DNA of 64,000 bases, taken from contig CAWKCE010000004.1 of NCBI GenBank assembly GCA_963848085.1, forward strand, positions 442,025-506,024, in the 5' to 3' direction. Within the stretch, counting starts at the first letter, position 1. Every line of letters starts with the position of its first letter. The DNA is from CAWKCE01 sp032127035. GTDB lineage: Bacteria; Actinomycetota; Actinomycetes; JAHEKZ01. This document shows positions 26,315-40,218 of this stretch, one piece after another. A model generated the notes under the pieces. That model saw nothing but the letters and a program-made list of their open reading frames with translations, was not told where the DNA came from and ran no database searches. The translations under genes and the position numbers were made by a program.

Positions 26315-27583
26315 GTGGCGACCGACATCATCGAGGAACTGACCTGGCGCGGACTGATCCAGCAGAGCACCGACCTGGGCGCACTGGCGGACCACCTGCG
26401 CGAGCAGCCCCGCACCCTGTACTGCGGCTTCGACCCGACCGCGCCCAGCCTGCACATCGGATCCCTGCTGCAGGCGGTCACCCTGCGTCGGTTCCAGCTC
26501 GCCGGGCACCGGCCCTTGGCCCTGGTCGGAGGCGCGACCGGACTGATCGGTGACCCCAAGCTCACCGGGGAGCGGCAGCTGAACGACGCCGACGTCGTCG
26601 CGCAGTGGAGCGAGCGGATCCGCTCCCAGCTGGCGCGGTTCCTGGACTTCGAGGACAGTGCGGCTGGCGCAGTCATGGTGAACAACTACGACTGGACCGC
26701 GTCGATGTCGACGCTCGACTTCCTGCGGGACGTGGGCAAGCACTTTCCGGTGAACCGCATGCTTGACCGGGAGGCGGTCGCGGCCCGACTTGCTGCCGGC
26801 GGGATCAGCTTCACCGAGTTCAGCTACGTGCTGCTGCAGTCCCACGACTACCTCGAGCTCTACCGTCGGCACGGCTGCACGCTGCAGTTCGGCGGTACGG
26901 ACCAATGGGGCAACATCACCGCCGGCGTGGACCTGATCCGACGCGTCGAGTCCGCCGCGGTGCACGCCCTCACCACGCCTCTGCTCACCAAGACCGACGG
27001 CACCAAGTTCGGCAAGACGGAGGAGGGGACCGTGTGGCTCGACCCGGACCTCACGTCGCCGTACGCGTTCTTCCAGTACTGGCTGAACGTGGAGGACGAC
27101 CTGGTCCCGGCCCTGCTCCGGACGTTCACGTTCCGCACGCAGGACGAGATCGGCGAGCTGGAGGAGGCGACCGCGGAGCGGCCGCAGGCACGGGAGGGAC
27201 AGCGGGTGCTGGCGCGTGACCTCACCTCGCTGGTTCACGGCGCGGAGGAGGCCGGTCGCGTCGAGGCAGCTGGTCGCGCTCTGTTCGGCCAGGGTGACCT
27301 GGCGTCCGTGCCGGCCGTGACGCTGGCAGCAGCGCTGCATGAGGTTCCGCACGTGAGCCTTCCGCCGGGCCCGCTGCCGCCAGTGGTGGACCTGTTGGTC
27401 GCAACGGGCCTGGTCGCCAGCAAGTCCGCGGCCCGGCGGGCGGTCGCCGACGGCGGCGCGTACCTCAACAACGAGCGGGTCGCGGACGGCGACATTCCGC
27501 CGGCGACGTCCGACCTGCTGCACGGCCGCTTCCTGGTGCTGCGGCGCGGGCGTCGGACCGTCGGTGGCGTCGAGGTCGGCTGA
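26315..27583 (+). CDS. tyrS: Tyrosine-tRNA ligase
   Basis: Class I synthetase of 422 residues. The tyrosine/ATP site reads YCGFDPTAPSLHIGS (HIGH variant HIGS, residues 47-50), then DQWGNITAG, and the KMSKS equivalent is KFGKT at about 231-235. The C-terminal S4 RNA-binding domain (about 355-415) contains LVATGLVASKSAARRAVADGGAYLNN. The GTG at 26315 follows GGGAGGA by eight bases; upstream in-frame starts fall within the glycosylase gene. The rRNA operon leader follows. Confidence 0.96.
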   Translation: MATDIIEELTWRGLIQQSTDLGALADHLREQPRTLYCGFDPTAPSLHIGSLLQAVTLRRFQLAGHRPLALVGGATGLIGDPKLTGERQLNDADVVAQWSERIRSQLARFLDFEDSAAGAVMVNNYDWTASMSTLDFLRDVGKHFPVNRMLDREAVAARLAAGGISFTEFSYVLLQSHDYLELYRRHGCTLQFGGTDQWGNITAGVDLIRRVESAAVHALTTPLLTKTDGTKFGKTEEGTVWLDPDLTSPYAFFQYWLNVEDDLVPALLRTFTFRTQDEIGELEEATAERPQAREGQRVLARDLTSLVHGAEEAGRVEAAGRALFGQGDLASVPAVTLAAALHEVPHVSLPPGPLPPVVDLLVATGLVASKSAARRAVADGGAYLNNERVADGDIPPATSDLLHGRFLVLRRGRRTVGGVEVG

Positions 27584-28077
27584 CCGGTCCGTCCCAGCCG
27601 TCAAGGCCGAGATCCCTGGCGTGGCAAGGGTTTTCTTCGCGCGGCCGACGGCGTGCCACACCGCCAGCAGGGGCATGGTCGAGCCGGACTTGACGCGGCT
27701 GCGGTGGGCTGCCTAGATTCACTCTGCTCCCCAGGGAGGAACGGACGCCGGCACCTGGCGGACGGTCCCGGGAGCCCCTCGCGAAGGCCGGATCTCCGGT
27801 TTGGATGCGGGGGGTGTCACTGGTAGCATTCCGAAGGTTGCCCCGAAAACGGCCGGAAACGGTCCGTCTCGGTGCGCGTCCGAACCTTGAGAACTCAACA
27901 GCGTGTCAAACTATCGATGCCAAGCGATTTACCCCGTGCGCATCGCAGACCGGCCGCGACTCGTCGCGTCCGGCAGGCGTGCGTGCGATTCCTTTTTGAC
28001 AGCGGTCCGGACCGACCTCGCGTCGGACCGGTCGCGGTCAGGATCGCCTCACCTCGGTGAGGCACACTCCAATTTTT
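27584..28077 (+). promoter_or_regulatory. rRNA operon promoter region and leader
   Basis: Two promoters are visible. P1 is TTGACG (27690-27695), 18 bases, TAGATT (27714-27719). P2 is TTGGAT (27801-27806), 17 bases, TAGCAT (27824-27829). The leader then has an antitermination-like box CCTTGAGAACTCAACAG at 27885-27901, repeated in altered form in the spacer (29975-29991). A hairpin GCCTCACC/GGTGAGGC at 28046-28063 stands just before the 16S 5' end. No protein gene is credible here. Confidence 0.8.
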
Positions 28078-33140
<5,063 letters not shown>

Positions 33141-33176
33141 CATACTCTCCTCCCCTTGGGGAGGGGTGAAGATATT

Positions 33177-33190
33177 CGCGTCCACTGTGC
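33177..33190 (+). promoter_or_regulatory. 3' arm of the 23S processing stem
   Basis: CGCGTCCACTGTGC is perfectly complementary to GCACAGTGGACGCG at 29986-29999 upstream of 23S. Together they close the 23S precursor loop, the usual substrate of RNase III. A separate 9-bp hairpin GGTTCCCGA/TCGGGAACC follows at about 33191-33215. Confidence 0.75.
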
Positions 33191-33233
33191 GGTTCCCGAG
33201 TGACGGTCGGGAACCGACCATCAACTCCATAGA

Positions 33234-33352
33234 GTTTCGGCGGCCATGGCGAAGGGGAAACGCCCGGTGACATTCCGAACCCGGAAGCTAAGCCCTTCAG
33301 CGCCGATGGTACTGCGTGGGAGACTGCGTGGGAGAGTAGGACGCCGCCGGAC
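33234..33352 (+). rRNA. rrf: 5S ribosomal RNA
   Basis: About 119 bases, opening GTTTCGGCGGCC and closing GGACGCCGCCGGAC, with the conserved CCGAACCCGGAAGCTAAGCC block and GCGCCGATGGTACTGC. The terminal helix pairs properly. It lies about 93 bases after the 23S end. Confidence 0.96.
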
Positions 33353-33359
33353 ATTCTTT

Positions 33360-33391
33360 GACGAGGGTCGCCCCCAGGGGCGGCCCTCGTC
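33360..33391 (+). terminator. rRNA operon terminator
   Basis: A 15-base stem (33360-33374 with 33377-33391, one G-U pair) made of GACGAGGG...CCCTCGTC with a GC-rich core, directly after 5S. No U-tract follows, as is usual for terminators in high-GC actinobacteria. Confidence 0.75.
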
Positions 33392-33451
33392 GCATGTCTG
33401 GCCGGTCACGCCGGACCGCTCTGGCCACCCGCAGCGAGGAGCTCACCCCCG

Positions 33452-34237
33452 ATGACCGACCGACCCCGTCGGCCCGCGACGACGCCGCCGCCGCGCCGGC
33501 CGACCGGCCCGCCGATACCGGACGGTGTCGACTGGTACGGCCTCGACCCGGACAGTCGACGCGAGCTGCGTGGCCTGCCGAAGGAGCTGGCCGAGCGGGT
33601 GGGCGCGCACCTGGTGGCGGCCGGGCTGCTGCTGGACGACGACCCGACCGCGGCCCGCCAGCATGCGCTGGAGGCACGCCGCCTGGCGAGCCGGGTCCCG
33701 GTCGTGCGGGAGGCGACCGGCCTCGCGGCGTACCGCGCCGGCGAGTGGGCCGAGGCGTTGGCCGAGCTCCGGGCCTACCGCCGGATGGCCGGAGACGACC
33801 GGCACGTCCCGCTGATGGCGGACTGCGAGCGCGCCCTGGGACGCCCGGAACGGGCCCTGGAGCTGGCCGCTTCCTCGCCGGCCGCTCGGCTTGACCCGAC
33901 CGGGAAGGTCGAGCTGCGGCTGGTCACCGCGGGTGCTCGGCGTGATCTGGGACAGCTGGACGCGGCGTTGTTGCTGCTGTCGCAGACCCCTGGGCTGCGC
34001 GGGTCCGGCAGCAGCGAGGCGCTGGTGCGGGCGCGCTACGCCTACGCCGACGCGCTGCTGGCCGCTGGTCGGGAGGACGACGCCCGCGAGTGGCTCGCCC
34101 AGGTGGCCGCACAGGACACTGGCCTGATCACCGACGCCGCTGAGCGACTGCTGACCCTCGACGGTGTGGCGTTTGCCGAGGAGGTCGACCACGAAGACGA
34201 CGAGGACTCGGCCGCCACCGCCGGCCCAGAGGCCTAG
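33452..34237 (+). CDS. TPR-like protein
   Basis: A 261-residue soluble protein. After a Pro/Arg-rich N-terminal tail (about 1-22) comes an all-helical array with alternating Ala/Leu helices of about 17 residues each and repeat-like pieces (EALAELRAYRRM, ERALELAASS, LDAALLLLSQTP, DDAREWLAQVA). This is a tetratricopeptide-type scaffold. The C terminus is acidic. Homologues are common in actinobacteria between the rRNA region and the ssb-like/HAD block; no function is known. Its TAG stop is shared through CTAG with the convergent TSUP gene. Confidence 0.75.
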   Translation: MTDRPRRPATTPPPRRPTGPPIPDGVDWYGLDPDSRRELRGLPKELAERVGAHLVAAGLLLDDDPTAARQHALEARRLASRVPVVREATGLAAYRAGEWAEALAELRAYRRMAGDDRHVPLMADCERALGRPERALELAASSPAARLDPTGKVELRLVTAGARRDLGQLDAALLLLSQTPGLRGSGSSEALVRARYAYADALLAAGREDDAREWLAQVAAQDTGLITDAAERLLTLDGVAFAEEVDHEDDEDSAATAGPEA

Positions 34238-35310
34238 AGAGGGTCAGCCGCCGATCGCTGGCTGTCCCACTCGTCGGCCGCCGGCTCGAGTGGTACGGGT
34301 CGGCCGCGACGCTGGTAGCGAGGGGGTACGCCGGTTCCGGCGGCCCACACGAGCCGCCACCATGGCACCCCTTCGACCGCGTGGGGGCGGCGCCGCAGTC
34401 CCTCGGTGTTGCGCACCAGCGCCCACAGGCCAGGCCCCAGCAGCAGGAACGCGGCCAAGGCCGCGACCACCTGAACCTCGCTGGCCCCAACGAGCTTGAG
34501 ACCGCTGGCCAGCAGGACGAGCACCAGCGCCCGCCGGATGATCCCGCCCTGTCCGCGGGAGGACACCCGCGCGCCGAGATAGACACCGGGGATGGCGCCT
34601 ACGAGCAGGGACGCGGTGGTACCGGCCTGGAAGTCCCCGAAGAGGATGTGGCCCAGCGCGGCAGCGCCGACCAGGGGGACCGCCTGGACCAAGTCGGTCC
34701 CGACCAGGTCGCCGGCCTTCAGTGTCGGGTAGAGCAGCAGGAGTCCGACGATGATCAGCGACCCGGAGCCGACGGAGGTCATGCCGACGACGACACCGCC
34801 GACGACCCCGATGATCAGCGTCGGGAGCGGCCGCACCGTGATGCCGAACAGCGTGTTCCCGCTCGTGCCGAGGATCCCGAGGTCTCGGTCCCGGTAGTAC
34901 TGGCGGAGCGAGATCATCGCCTTGACCAGCATCGTGCCCACGGACAGCAGCAGCGCCACGCCCAGCGCCAGCTTGACGGCGTTCTGGACGTTCTCGTCGT
35001 TGCCCAGAGCCTTGAGGATCAGCACGCCCGCGAACGCCGCAGGCACCGAACCGATCATCAGCCAGCGCACCAGGCTGTAGTTCACCGTGCGGCGCCGAAT
35101 GTGCACCGCTGCCCCCACCGGTTTCATCAGCAGCGAGACCACGAGGTCGCTGCTCACTGCGGCCAACGGGTCGATGTTGAAGAACAGGATGAGGATCGGC
35201 GTCATCAGCGCGCCGCCACCCATTCCGGTGAGGCCGACCACGAAGCCGACGATGAGACCGGCCAGCACCAGGCCCAGGTTCAGTGAGGTGATGCCGATGT
35301 CGAGCTCCAT
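34234..35310 (-). CDS. TSUP (TauE/SafE) family permease
   Basis: A 358-residue membrane protein of the TauE/SafE sulfite/organosulfonate exporter superfamily. About eight membrane segments form two similar halves, each opening with a glycine-rich motif: GFVVGLTGMGGGALMTPIL in the first and GGVVVGMTSVGSGSLIIVG in the second. The substrate cannot be read from the sequence. The last 60 residues form a soluble Arg/Pro-rich tail, longer than usual for the family. Start ATG with GGGAG a short distance upstream. Confidence 0.88.
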   Translation of the reverse strand: MELDIGITSLNLGLVLAGLIVGFVVGLTGMGGGALMTPILILFFNIDPLAAVSSDLVVSLLMKPVGAAVHIRRRTVNYSLVRWLMIGSVPAAFAGVLILKALGNDENVQNAVKLALGVALLLSVGTMLVKAMISLRQYYRDRDLGILGTSGNTLFGITVRPLPTLIIGVVGGVVVGMTSVGSGSLIIVGLLLLYPTLKAGDLVGTDLVQAVPLVGAAALGHILFGDFQAGTTASLLVGAIPGVYLGARVSSRGQGGIIRRALVLVLLASGLKLVGASEVQVVAALAAFLLLGPGLWALVRNTEGLRRRPHAVEGVPWWRLVWAAGTGVPPRYQRRGRPVPLEPAADEWDSQRSAADPL

Positions 35311-35366
35311 CTGGGTACCACTCCCTGACCTGTGAGCGCATTGCCTGCTAATTCGGTAGGGAAACC

Positions 35367-36305
35367 CTACTCCACCGAACTCTCGAGGTGGTCGAGGTAG
35401 CGCAGGATTCCGGCCACGTTCGACGAGGTGGGGCTGAGTGCCTCGAACGCCTCGGACCGGTCCGGGCGGGCGAAGAAGGCGGCATACCGGTCGCGGGTCC
35501 GCTCCACGACCCGGGCCACGGCGTGGTCGAGGTCGAGGCCGTCACCGCGTGCCTCGGCGACCAGCTCGACCCAGAGCCGCAGCTCCTCCTCGGACCGGTC
35601 CAGGGTTGCCGCCACGTCGGACACCGGCCCGAAGTGGCTGAACAGCAGTCGAGTGGGCTCGAGGTCGCGGAAGCGGTCCAGCGACCGGCACGCCAGCTCG
35701 AGGTCGAAGTCCGGGGGCGGGGTGGCCGGACGCACGTCGGCGGTCTCCGGGACGTAGATGCCGGCGGCGTCGCCGACGTAGAGGTCGCCGGTGTCGGAGT
35801 CGAGGAGGCCGACGTGGTGCCGGGCGTGGCCTGGGGCGTGATAGCTGCGGAGGGTGCGCCCGTCACCCAGGTCAATCGACCCGACGTCGCCGAGCACCTG
35901 GATGCGGTCGGCAGCGGTAGGACGGAGCACGCCCAGGACGGTGTCGACGACGTCGTCGCCGAACACCCGGCGGGCGCTCCGCATCAGGCGCTCGGGGTCG
36001 GCGAGGTGCGACGCTCCCGCCTCGTGGACCACGACCTGCGCCGTAGGGAACGCGGCCGCGAGGTCGCCCACACCGCCGGCGTGGTCGAGGTGGATGTGCG
36101 TCACGACAATGGTCGCCAGGTCGGTCGGCCCGATGCCCAGCGCGGCGAGCTCGGCCGTCACCCGCGCCGCCGAGGCCGCGGTACCCGTCTCGACCAGGCA
36201 CGGCCGGGAGGTGCGCACCAGATAGCCGGCGGTGATGCCGTCGTACCCCGACATCTGAGTGTCGATACCGAACGTCTGGTGCCCCAGGTCGACCGGACCG
36301 TCCAC
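35367..36305 (-). CDS. Metallo-beta-lactamase-fold hydrolase
   Basis: A 312-residue hydrolase with the metal motif THIHLDHAGG (HxHxDH), the later ligand histidine in HAPGHARHHVGL, aspartate in YVGDAAGIY and the terminal histidine in LLFSHFGPV, so a binuclear zinc site looks complete. This architecture is typical of glyoxalase II/lactonase-like enzymes; the substrate is unknown. The GTG at 36305 has AGGAGG six bases upstream and is preferred over a start six codons earlier. Confidence 0.85.
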   Translation of the reverse strand: MDGPVDLGHQTFGIDTQMSGYDGITAGYLVRTSRPCLVETGTAASAARVTAELAALGIGPTDLATIVVTHIHLDHAGGVGDLAAAFPTAQVVVHEAGASHLADPERLMRSARRVFGDDVVDTVLGVLRPTAADRIQVLGDVGSIDLGDGRTLRSYHAPGHARHHVGLLDSDTGDLYVGDAAGIYVPETADVRPATPPPDFDLELACRSLDRFRDLEPTRLLFSHFGPVSDVAATLDRSEEELRLWVELVAEARGDGLDLDHAVARVVERTRDRYAAFFARPDRSEAFEALSPTSSNVAGILRYLDHLESSVE

Positions 36306-36422
36306 AGTCCACCTCCTGGTCACTCGTGTCCCCAGATCCCGGGCGGCGCCACCGCGGGGGCGGGCCAGTCATGAGGGTAGGCGGTGGCCGCCCATGGGGG
36401 CGCCGAGGCGAACGGAGGACTC

Positions 36423-36800
36423 ATGGCTGCACCCACCAGGGCGGCTCCGCCGGCACCTGCCGGGCGGCACCCGGTCAACGAAGTGCGGCTGGTGGGAAAG
36501 GTGGGCGCAGCGCCCACCGTCACGACGTTGCCGAGCGGTGACGAAGTCGTCTCCTTCCGGCTCGTCGTGCCCCGGGGTCGAGGGGACCGCCGGCCGCCCT
36601 CGGTGGACACCATCGACTGCTCGGTCTGGTCGGCGGCCCTGCGCCGTCGGGCCGCTGGCTGGTCGGAGGGCGACCGGGTAGCCGTGGTCGGCCGGCTGCA
36701 CCGCCGGTTCTGGCGGGGGCCGGGGGGGCCGCGCAGCTGGTACGTGGTGGACGTTCGCCAGGGCCGGCGCGCGCCGGAGGGTGGGCGCGACGTGGCCTAG
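36423..36800 (+). CDS. SSB-like OB-fold protein
   Basis: A 125-residue single-stranded DNA-binding protein homologue. The OB fold runs from NEVRLVGKVGAAPTVTTLPSGDEVVSFRL to GDRVAVVGRLHRRFW. It lacks the acidic DDDxPF-type C-terminal tail that recruits partners in the housekeeping SSB, and instead ends with a basic segment, so it is more likely an accessory SSB paralogue. ATG preceded by GGAGG. Confidence 0.82.
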   Translation: MAAPTRAAPPAPAGRHPVNEVRLVGKVGAAPTVTTLPSGDEVVSFRLVVPRGRGDRRPPSVDTIDCSVWSAALRRRAAGWSEGDRVAVVGRLHRRFWRGPGGPRSWYVVDVRQGRRAPEGGRDVA

Positions 36801-36838
36801 CCGCCGCACCGCCGGCACGGGAGGTGGACACTGGGCGG

Positions 36839-37798
36839 GTGCCGACCGACCGCGACCGCAACCGCGCGCCCGGCGCGGCACCGGCTGCGGAAGTCGGGGG
36901 ATCGCCACGACTGCCCGGGGGAGCCGACGGGCTCGTGCTGGACCTGGACGGCGTGGTGTACCGCGGTCCGCTGGCGGTGCCCGGCTCGGTGGCCGCGATC
37001 CGGCGGGCCGCAGCCCGCGGGATCGGGGTCGCCTACGCGACGAACAACGCCTCCCGGACGCCGGACCAGGTGGCTCGACACCTGGTCGAGCTCGGCATCG
37101 ATGCGGCCGCCGACCAGGTGGTGACCTCCGCCCAGGTGGCTGCCGACCTCGTGCGCGGTGCGGTCCCCGACGGAGCGCGGGTGCTGGTCGTCGGCGGGGA
37201 AGGACTGCGCCAGGAGGTGGTGGCCCGGGGACTCGTCCCCGTGACGTCAGCCCGTGTCCACCCCGCCGCGGTCGTGCAGGGCTTCGGTCCGGACACCGGG
37301 TGGGCGCTGCTGGCCGAGGCTGCCTACGCGGTGGCGGCCGGTGCGGTCTGGGTCGCGGCGAACGTCGACCTCACCTTCCCCACCGACCGGGGGATCGCCC
37401 CCGGGAACGGCACTTTCGTGGCCGCGGTGGCGCACGCGACGGGTTGCCGCCCTCTGGTCGCTGGGAAGCCAGGCCCGGCACTCCTGGTCGCCGCGGCACG
37501 GCTGGCCGGGCGCCGGGCGCTGGTGGTCGGCGACCGGTTGGACACCGACATCGCCGGGGCGCGAGCCGCCGGTCTGGCCAGCGCCCTGGTGCTCAGCGGC
37601 GTGACCGACGCCGACGCGTTGACGCAGGCGCCTCCCGACGAGCGGCCCGAGATCGTGGCGGCCGACCTGGCGGGGCTGGTGGACGGGCGATGGATCGCCG
37701 TCGCCGATCCGGCCGCTGCGTCGGGGGCGCCGGATGTGCTGCAGGACCTGGTGCGGCGCTGCCGGTCGGTGTGGGATTCCGGTCTGACTGCCGGGTAG
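36839..37798 (+). CDS. HAD-IIA family phosphatase
   Basis: A 319-residue HAD hydrolase of the NagD-like subfamily IIA. Motif I is VLDLDGVVYRG, motif II is ATNNAS, the C2 cap follows, and motifs III and IV are GKPGPALL and VVGDRLDTDIAGARAAG. This composition fits sugar-phosphate phosphatases. The start is uncertain: the GTG at 36839 is chosen because GGGAGG lies upstream, while a GTG at 36824 overlaps that site. It opens a conserved run of genes ending in recN. Confidence 0.85.
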   Translation: MPTDRDRNRAPGAAPAAEVGGSPRLPGGADGLVLDLDGVVYRGPLAVPGSVAAIRRAAARGIGVAYATNNASRTPDQVARHLVELGIDAAADQVVTSAQVAADLVRGAVPDGARVLVVGGEGLRQEVVARGLVPVTSARVHPAAVVQGFGPDTGWALLAEAAYAVAAGAVWVAANVDLTFPTDRGIAPGNGTFVAAVAHATGCRPLVAGKPGPALLVAAARLAGRRALVVGDRLDTDIAGARAAGLASALVLSGVTDADALTQAPPDERPEIVAADLAGLVDGRWIAVADPAAASGAPDVLQDLVRRCRSVWDSGLTAG

Positions 37799-37843
37799 CG
37801 TGGGGTCATCAGGTCCGGTGCGGCGACCCCCGAAGGACGTGCT

Positions 37844-38281
37844 GTGGTTCTCGATGCGATGCGCAACTACGTGCAGCTTGCCAGCGGGCTGAGCGACGTC
37901 ACCCGGCAGCGAGCGATGGCCGCGGCCAGCGGGCTGCTGTCGAGCTCCGGTGTGGACCAGGTGGTCCCGGGTGCGCTCGGCCAGGTCAGCGCCCTCGCGG
38001 ACGAGATCCTCGCGTCGTCGAAGGCCAACCGCGAGCTGCTCGTCGGTCTGGTACGAGCCGAGGTCGACCGCGCGGTGGGCAGCCTCGGGCTGGCCACCCG
38101 GGACGACGTTGCCGGCCTGCAGCGCGCGGTGGAACGGCTGACCGAGCGGGTCCGGGCAGTGGAGCCCGGCGTCCCGGCGGCAACGGCGAAGAAGAAGCCC
38201 GCGGCGAAGGCCGCGAAGAAGAAGCCCGCGAAGAAGTCGGCCAGTACTTCGACGCCGGAGTCCACCGGACAGCCGCGATGA
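37844..38281 (+). CDS. Coiled-coil protein with Lys/Ala tail
   Basis: A 145-residue protein: amphipathic helices (about 1-60), a helix with coiled-coil character (RAEVDRAVGSLGLATRDDV then LQRAVERLTERVRAV, about 70-107), and a very basic low-complexity tail (AKKKPAAKAAKKKPAKKS). The layout resembles phasin-like or UbiK-like membrane-associated proteins with a histone-like tail, but I cannot assign it. A -10-like TAGCGT at 37796 overlaps the previous stop. It overlaps the next small gene by four bases. Confidence 0.7.
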   Translation: MVLDAMRNYVQLASGLSDVTRQRAMAAASGLLSSSGVDQVVPGALGQVSALADEILASSKANRELLVGLVRAEVDRAVGSLGLATRDDVAGLQRAVERLTERVRAVEPGVPAATAKKKPAAKAAKKKPAKKSASTSTPESTGQPR

Positions 38282-38505
38282 CCGACCAGGAGGGCACAGA
38301 ACCGCCGTCGGCCGCGCCGGACCCCCGCCAGCCCGAGCTCGACCTCGGCGTCGTGCTGACCGGGGACGACCGGGTAGACGAGGCGCTCGCGGAGCTGGAC
38401 CAGCTCGCCGGGCGCCCGGTGGACGAGCATGCAGCCGTCTACGAGAAGGTGCACCGGGGCCTCCAGGCGGCTCTGGTGGGCGAGCCCGGTCATCCCGGCG
38501 GCTGA
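38278..38505 (+). CDS. Small acidic conserved protein
   Basis: A 75-residue protein starting MTDQEGTEPPSAAPDPRQPE. After a disordered acidic N terminus it contains VDEALAELDQLAGRPVDEHAAVYEKVHRGLQAAL, a helical segment seen in small actinobacterial proteins encoded before tlyA. The ATG overlaps the previous stop (ATGA), and only three bases separate it from tlyA, so the three genes are probably one transcript. Function unknown. Confidence 0.7.
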   Translation: MTDQEGTEPPSAAPDPRQPELDLGVVLTGDDRVDEALAELDQLAGRPVDEHAAVYEKVHRGLQAALVGEPGHPGG

Positions 38506-38508
38506 CCG

Positions 38509-39309
38509 GTGGCGCGACGTCGCCTCGATTCCGAGCTGGTCCGTCGCGGGCTTGCGCGGTCGCGCGACCAAGCACAGGAGCTGGTCTCGTCCGGACGGGT
38601 CCGGGTGTCCGGCATGACGGCCGCCAAGTCGGCGACGCAGGTGGACCCGGCCGCTCCCATCGTCGTCGACACCGACGACGGCTTCGACTTCGTCTCCCGT
38701 GGCGGTCACAAGCTCGCCGGCGCGATGGCCGCGTTTCGACCGGCCGGACTCACGGTCTCAGCCCGGCGCTGCTTGGACGCTGGCGCCAGCACCGGCGGCT
38801 TCACCCAAGTACTGCTGGCCGAGGGGGCGGCCAGCGTGCTGGCGGTCGACGTCGGCTACGGCCAGCTGGCGTGGTCGCTGCGCACCGACCCGCGGGTCAC
38901 CACACTGGACCGCACCAACGTCCGCGTACTGGGGCCTGAGCTGGTGGGTGACCCGGTGGAGGTGGTCGTTGCCGACTTGTCCTTCATCTCACTGCGGCTG
39001 GTGCTGCCCGCGCTGGTATCGGTGGCACGTCCGGACGCCGACTTCGTCCTCATGGTCAAGCCGCAGTTCGAGGTGGGCCGGGACCGCCTCGGACCAGGAG
39101 GGGTGGTGAAGGACCCGTCGCTGCGGGCGGAGTCGGTCCGTAGGATCGCCGAGCGGGCGGCCGAGCTGGGACTGGGCGTCCGTGGCGTGACCGCCAGTCC
39201 GCTGCCCGGGCCGTCTGGGAACGTGGAGTACTTCCTGTGGCTGCAGGCAGGTGCCCCGCCGCCCGACCCGGGGGCCATCGACCGTGCCGTCTCGGAGGGA
39301 CCGGAATGA
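38509..39309 (+). CDS. tlyA: TlyA rRNA 2'-O-methyltransferase / hemolysin-like
   Basis: A 266-residue protein with an N-terminal S4 RNA-binding domain (about 1-62) and an FtsJ/RrmJ-type methyltransferase fold: LDAGASTGGFTQVLL is the SAM motif and VADLSFISLRLVLPAL follows. TlyA family enzymes methylate cytidines in 16S and 23S rRNA and affect capreomycin sensitivity in mycobacteria. It is usually coupled to nadK and recN, as here. GTG start; the stop overlaps nadK by four bases. Confidence 0.93.
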   Translation: MARRRLDSELVRRGLARSRDQAQELVSSGRVRVSGMTAAKSATQVDPAAPIVVDTDDGFDFVSRGGHKLAGAMAAFRPAGLTVSARRCLDAGASTGGFTQVLLAEGAASVLAVDVGYGQLAWSLRTDPRVTTLDRTNVRVLGPELVGDPVEVVVADLSFISLRLVLPALVSVARPDADFVLMVKPQFEVGRDRLGPGGVVKDPSLRAESVRRIAERAAELGLGVRGVTASPLPGPSGNVEYFLWLQAGAPPPDPGAIDRAVSEGPE

Positions 39310-40214
39310 CCGACGCGAAGCGCACGGTGGTGCTCGTGACGCACACCGGGCGACCGGCCGCGTCGCTCAGTGCCGTGCACCTGGTGGCCCGGCTCCAGCG
39401 GGCCGGGATCGAGGTCCATGCCCCGGCGGACGAAGCCGCCGAGCTCGCTGCCGCCGGGGCCCACATCATCGGGCACACCGACCCGGGCCAGGCCGCCGCG
39501 GACGCTGAGCTGGTCGTGGTCCTCGGCGGTGACGGGACGATTCTGCGCGGCGCCGAGATTGCGCGCGACGCTGCGATCCCCTTGCTGGGGGTGAACCTCG
39601 GTCGGGTCGGGTTTCTTGCCGAGGCCGAGGAGCAGGACCTGGCACAGGTGGCTGACCACGTGGAGTCTCGCGACTACCAGGTGGAGGAGCGGCTCGCGGT
39701 GGAGGCCGTCGTCGAGTCGGACGGCGTGGTGATCCACACCGGCTGGGCGCTGAACGAGGTCTCGGTGGAGAAGGCCGAGCGGGCGCGGATGCTCGAGGTA
39801 GGCGTCGAGGTGGACGGCCGCCGGCTGTCGCGCTGGGGCTGTGACGGTGTGGTCTGCGCCACCCCGACCGGATCCACTGCGTACGCCTTCTCGGCGGGAG
39901 GTCCGGTGGTCTGGCCCGACGTGGAAGCGCTGCTCCTGGTCCCCCTGTCGGCGCACGCCTTGTTCGCGCGACCGCTGGTCGTGGCGCCGTCGTCGGTCAT
40001 CGGCATCGACCTGCTGCCGGCCAACTCGCGAGGAGTGCTCTGGGCCGACGGGAGGCGCTCGGTCGACCTGCCGCCAGGGTGTCGCGTGACGGTCCGGCGG
40101 AGCGACCGCCCGGTGCGGCTGGCGCGGCTGCGGATGACGCCGTTCACCGAGCGTCTGGTGGCGAAGTTCGCCCTACCGGTCCACGGCTGGCGTGGCCCGG
40201 CGGACGAGGAGTAG
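39306..40214 (+). CDS. nadK: NAD kinase
   Basis: Phosphorylates NAD to NADP. The 302-residue protein has the family motifs VVLGGDGTILRGAE (GGDG), GVNLGRVGFLAE, ALNEVSVEK (NE motif) and TPTGSTAYAFSAGGP. ATGA overlap with tlyA, and a four-base gap before recN. The order tlyA-nadK-recN is highly conserved in actinobacteria. Confidence 0.96.
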   Translation: MTDAKRTVVLVTHTGRPAASLSAVHLVARLQRAGIEVHAPADEAAELAAAGAHIIGHTDPGQAAADAELVVVLGGDGTILRGAEIARDAAIPLLGVNLGRVGFLAEAEEQDLAQVADHVESRDYQVEERLAVEAVVESDGVVIHTGWALNEVSVEKAERARMLEVGVEVDGRRLSRWGCDGVVCATPTGSTAYAFSAGGPVVWPDVEALLLVPLSAHALFARPLVVAPSSVIGIDLLPANSRGVLWADGRRSVDLPPGCRVTVRRSDRPVRLARLRMTPFTERLVAKFALPVHGWRGPADEE

Positions 40215-40218
40215 CCCG

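Noticed and set aside
27996..28001. Consensus TTGACA before 16S as a third rRNA promoter
   Set aside because: No TANNNT at 16-19 bases downstream.
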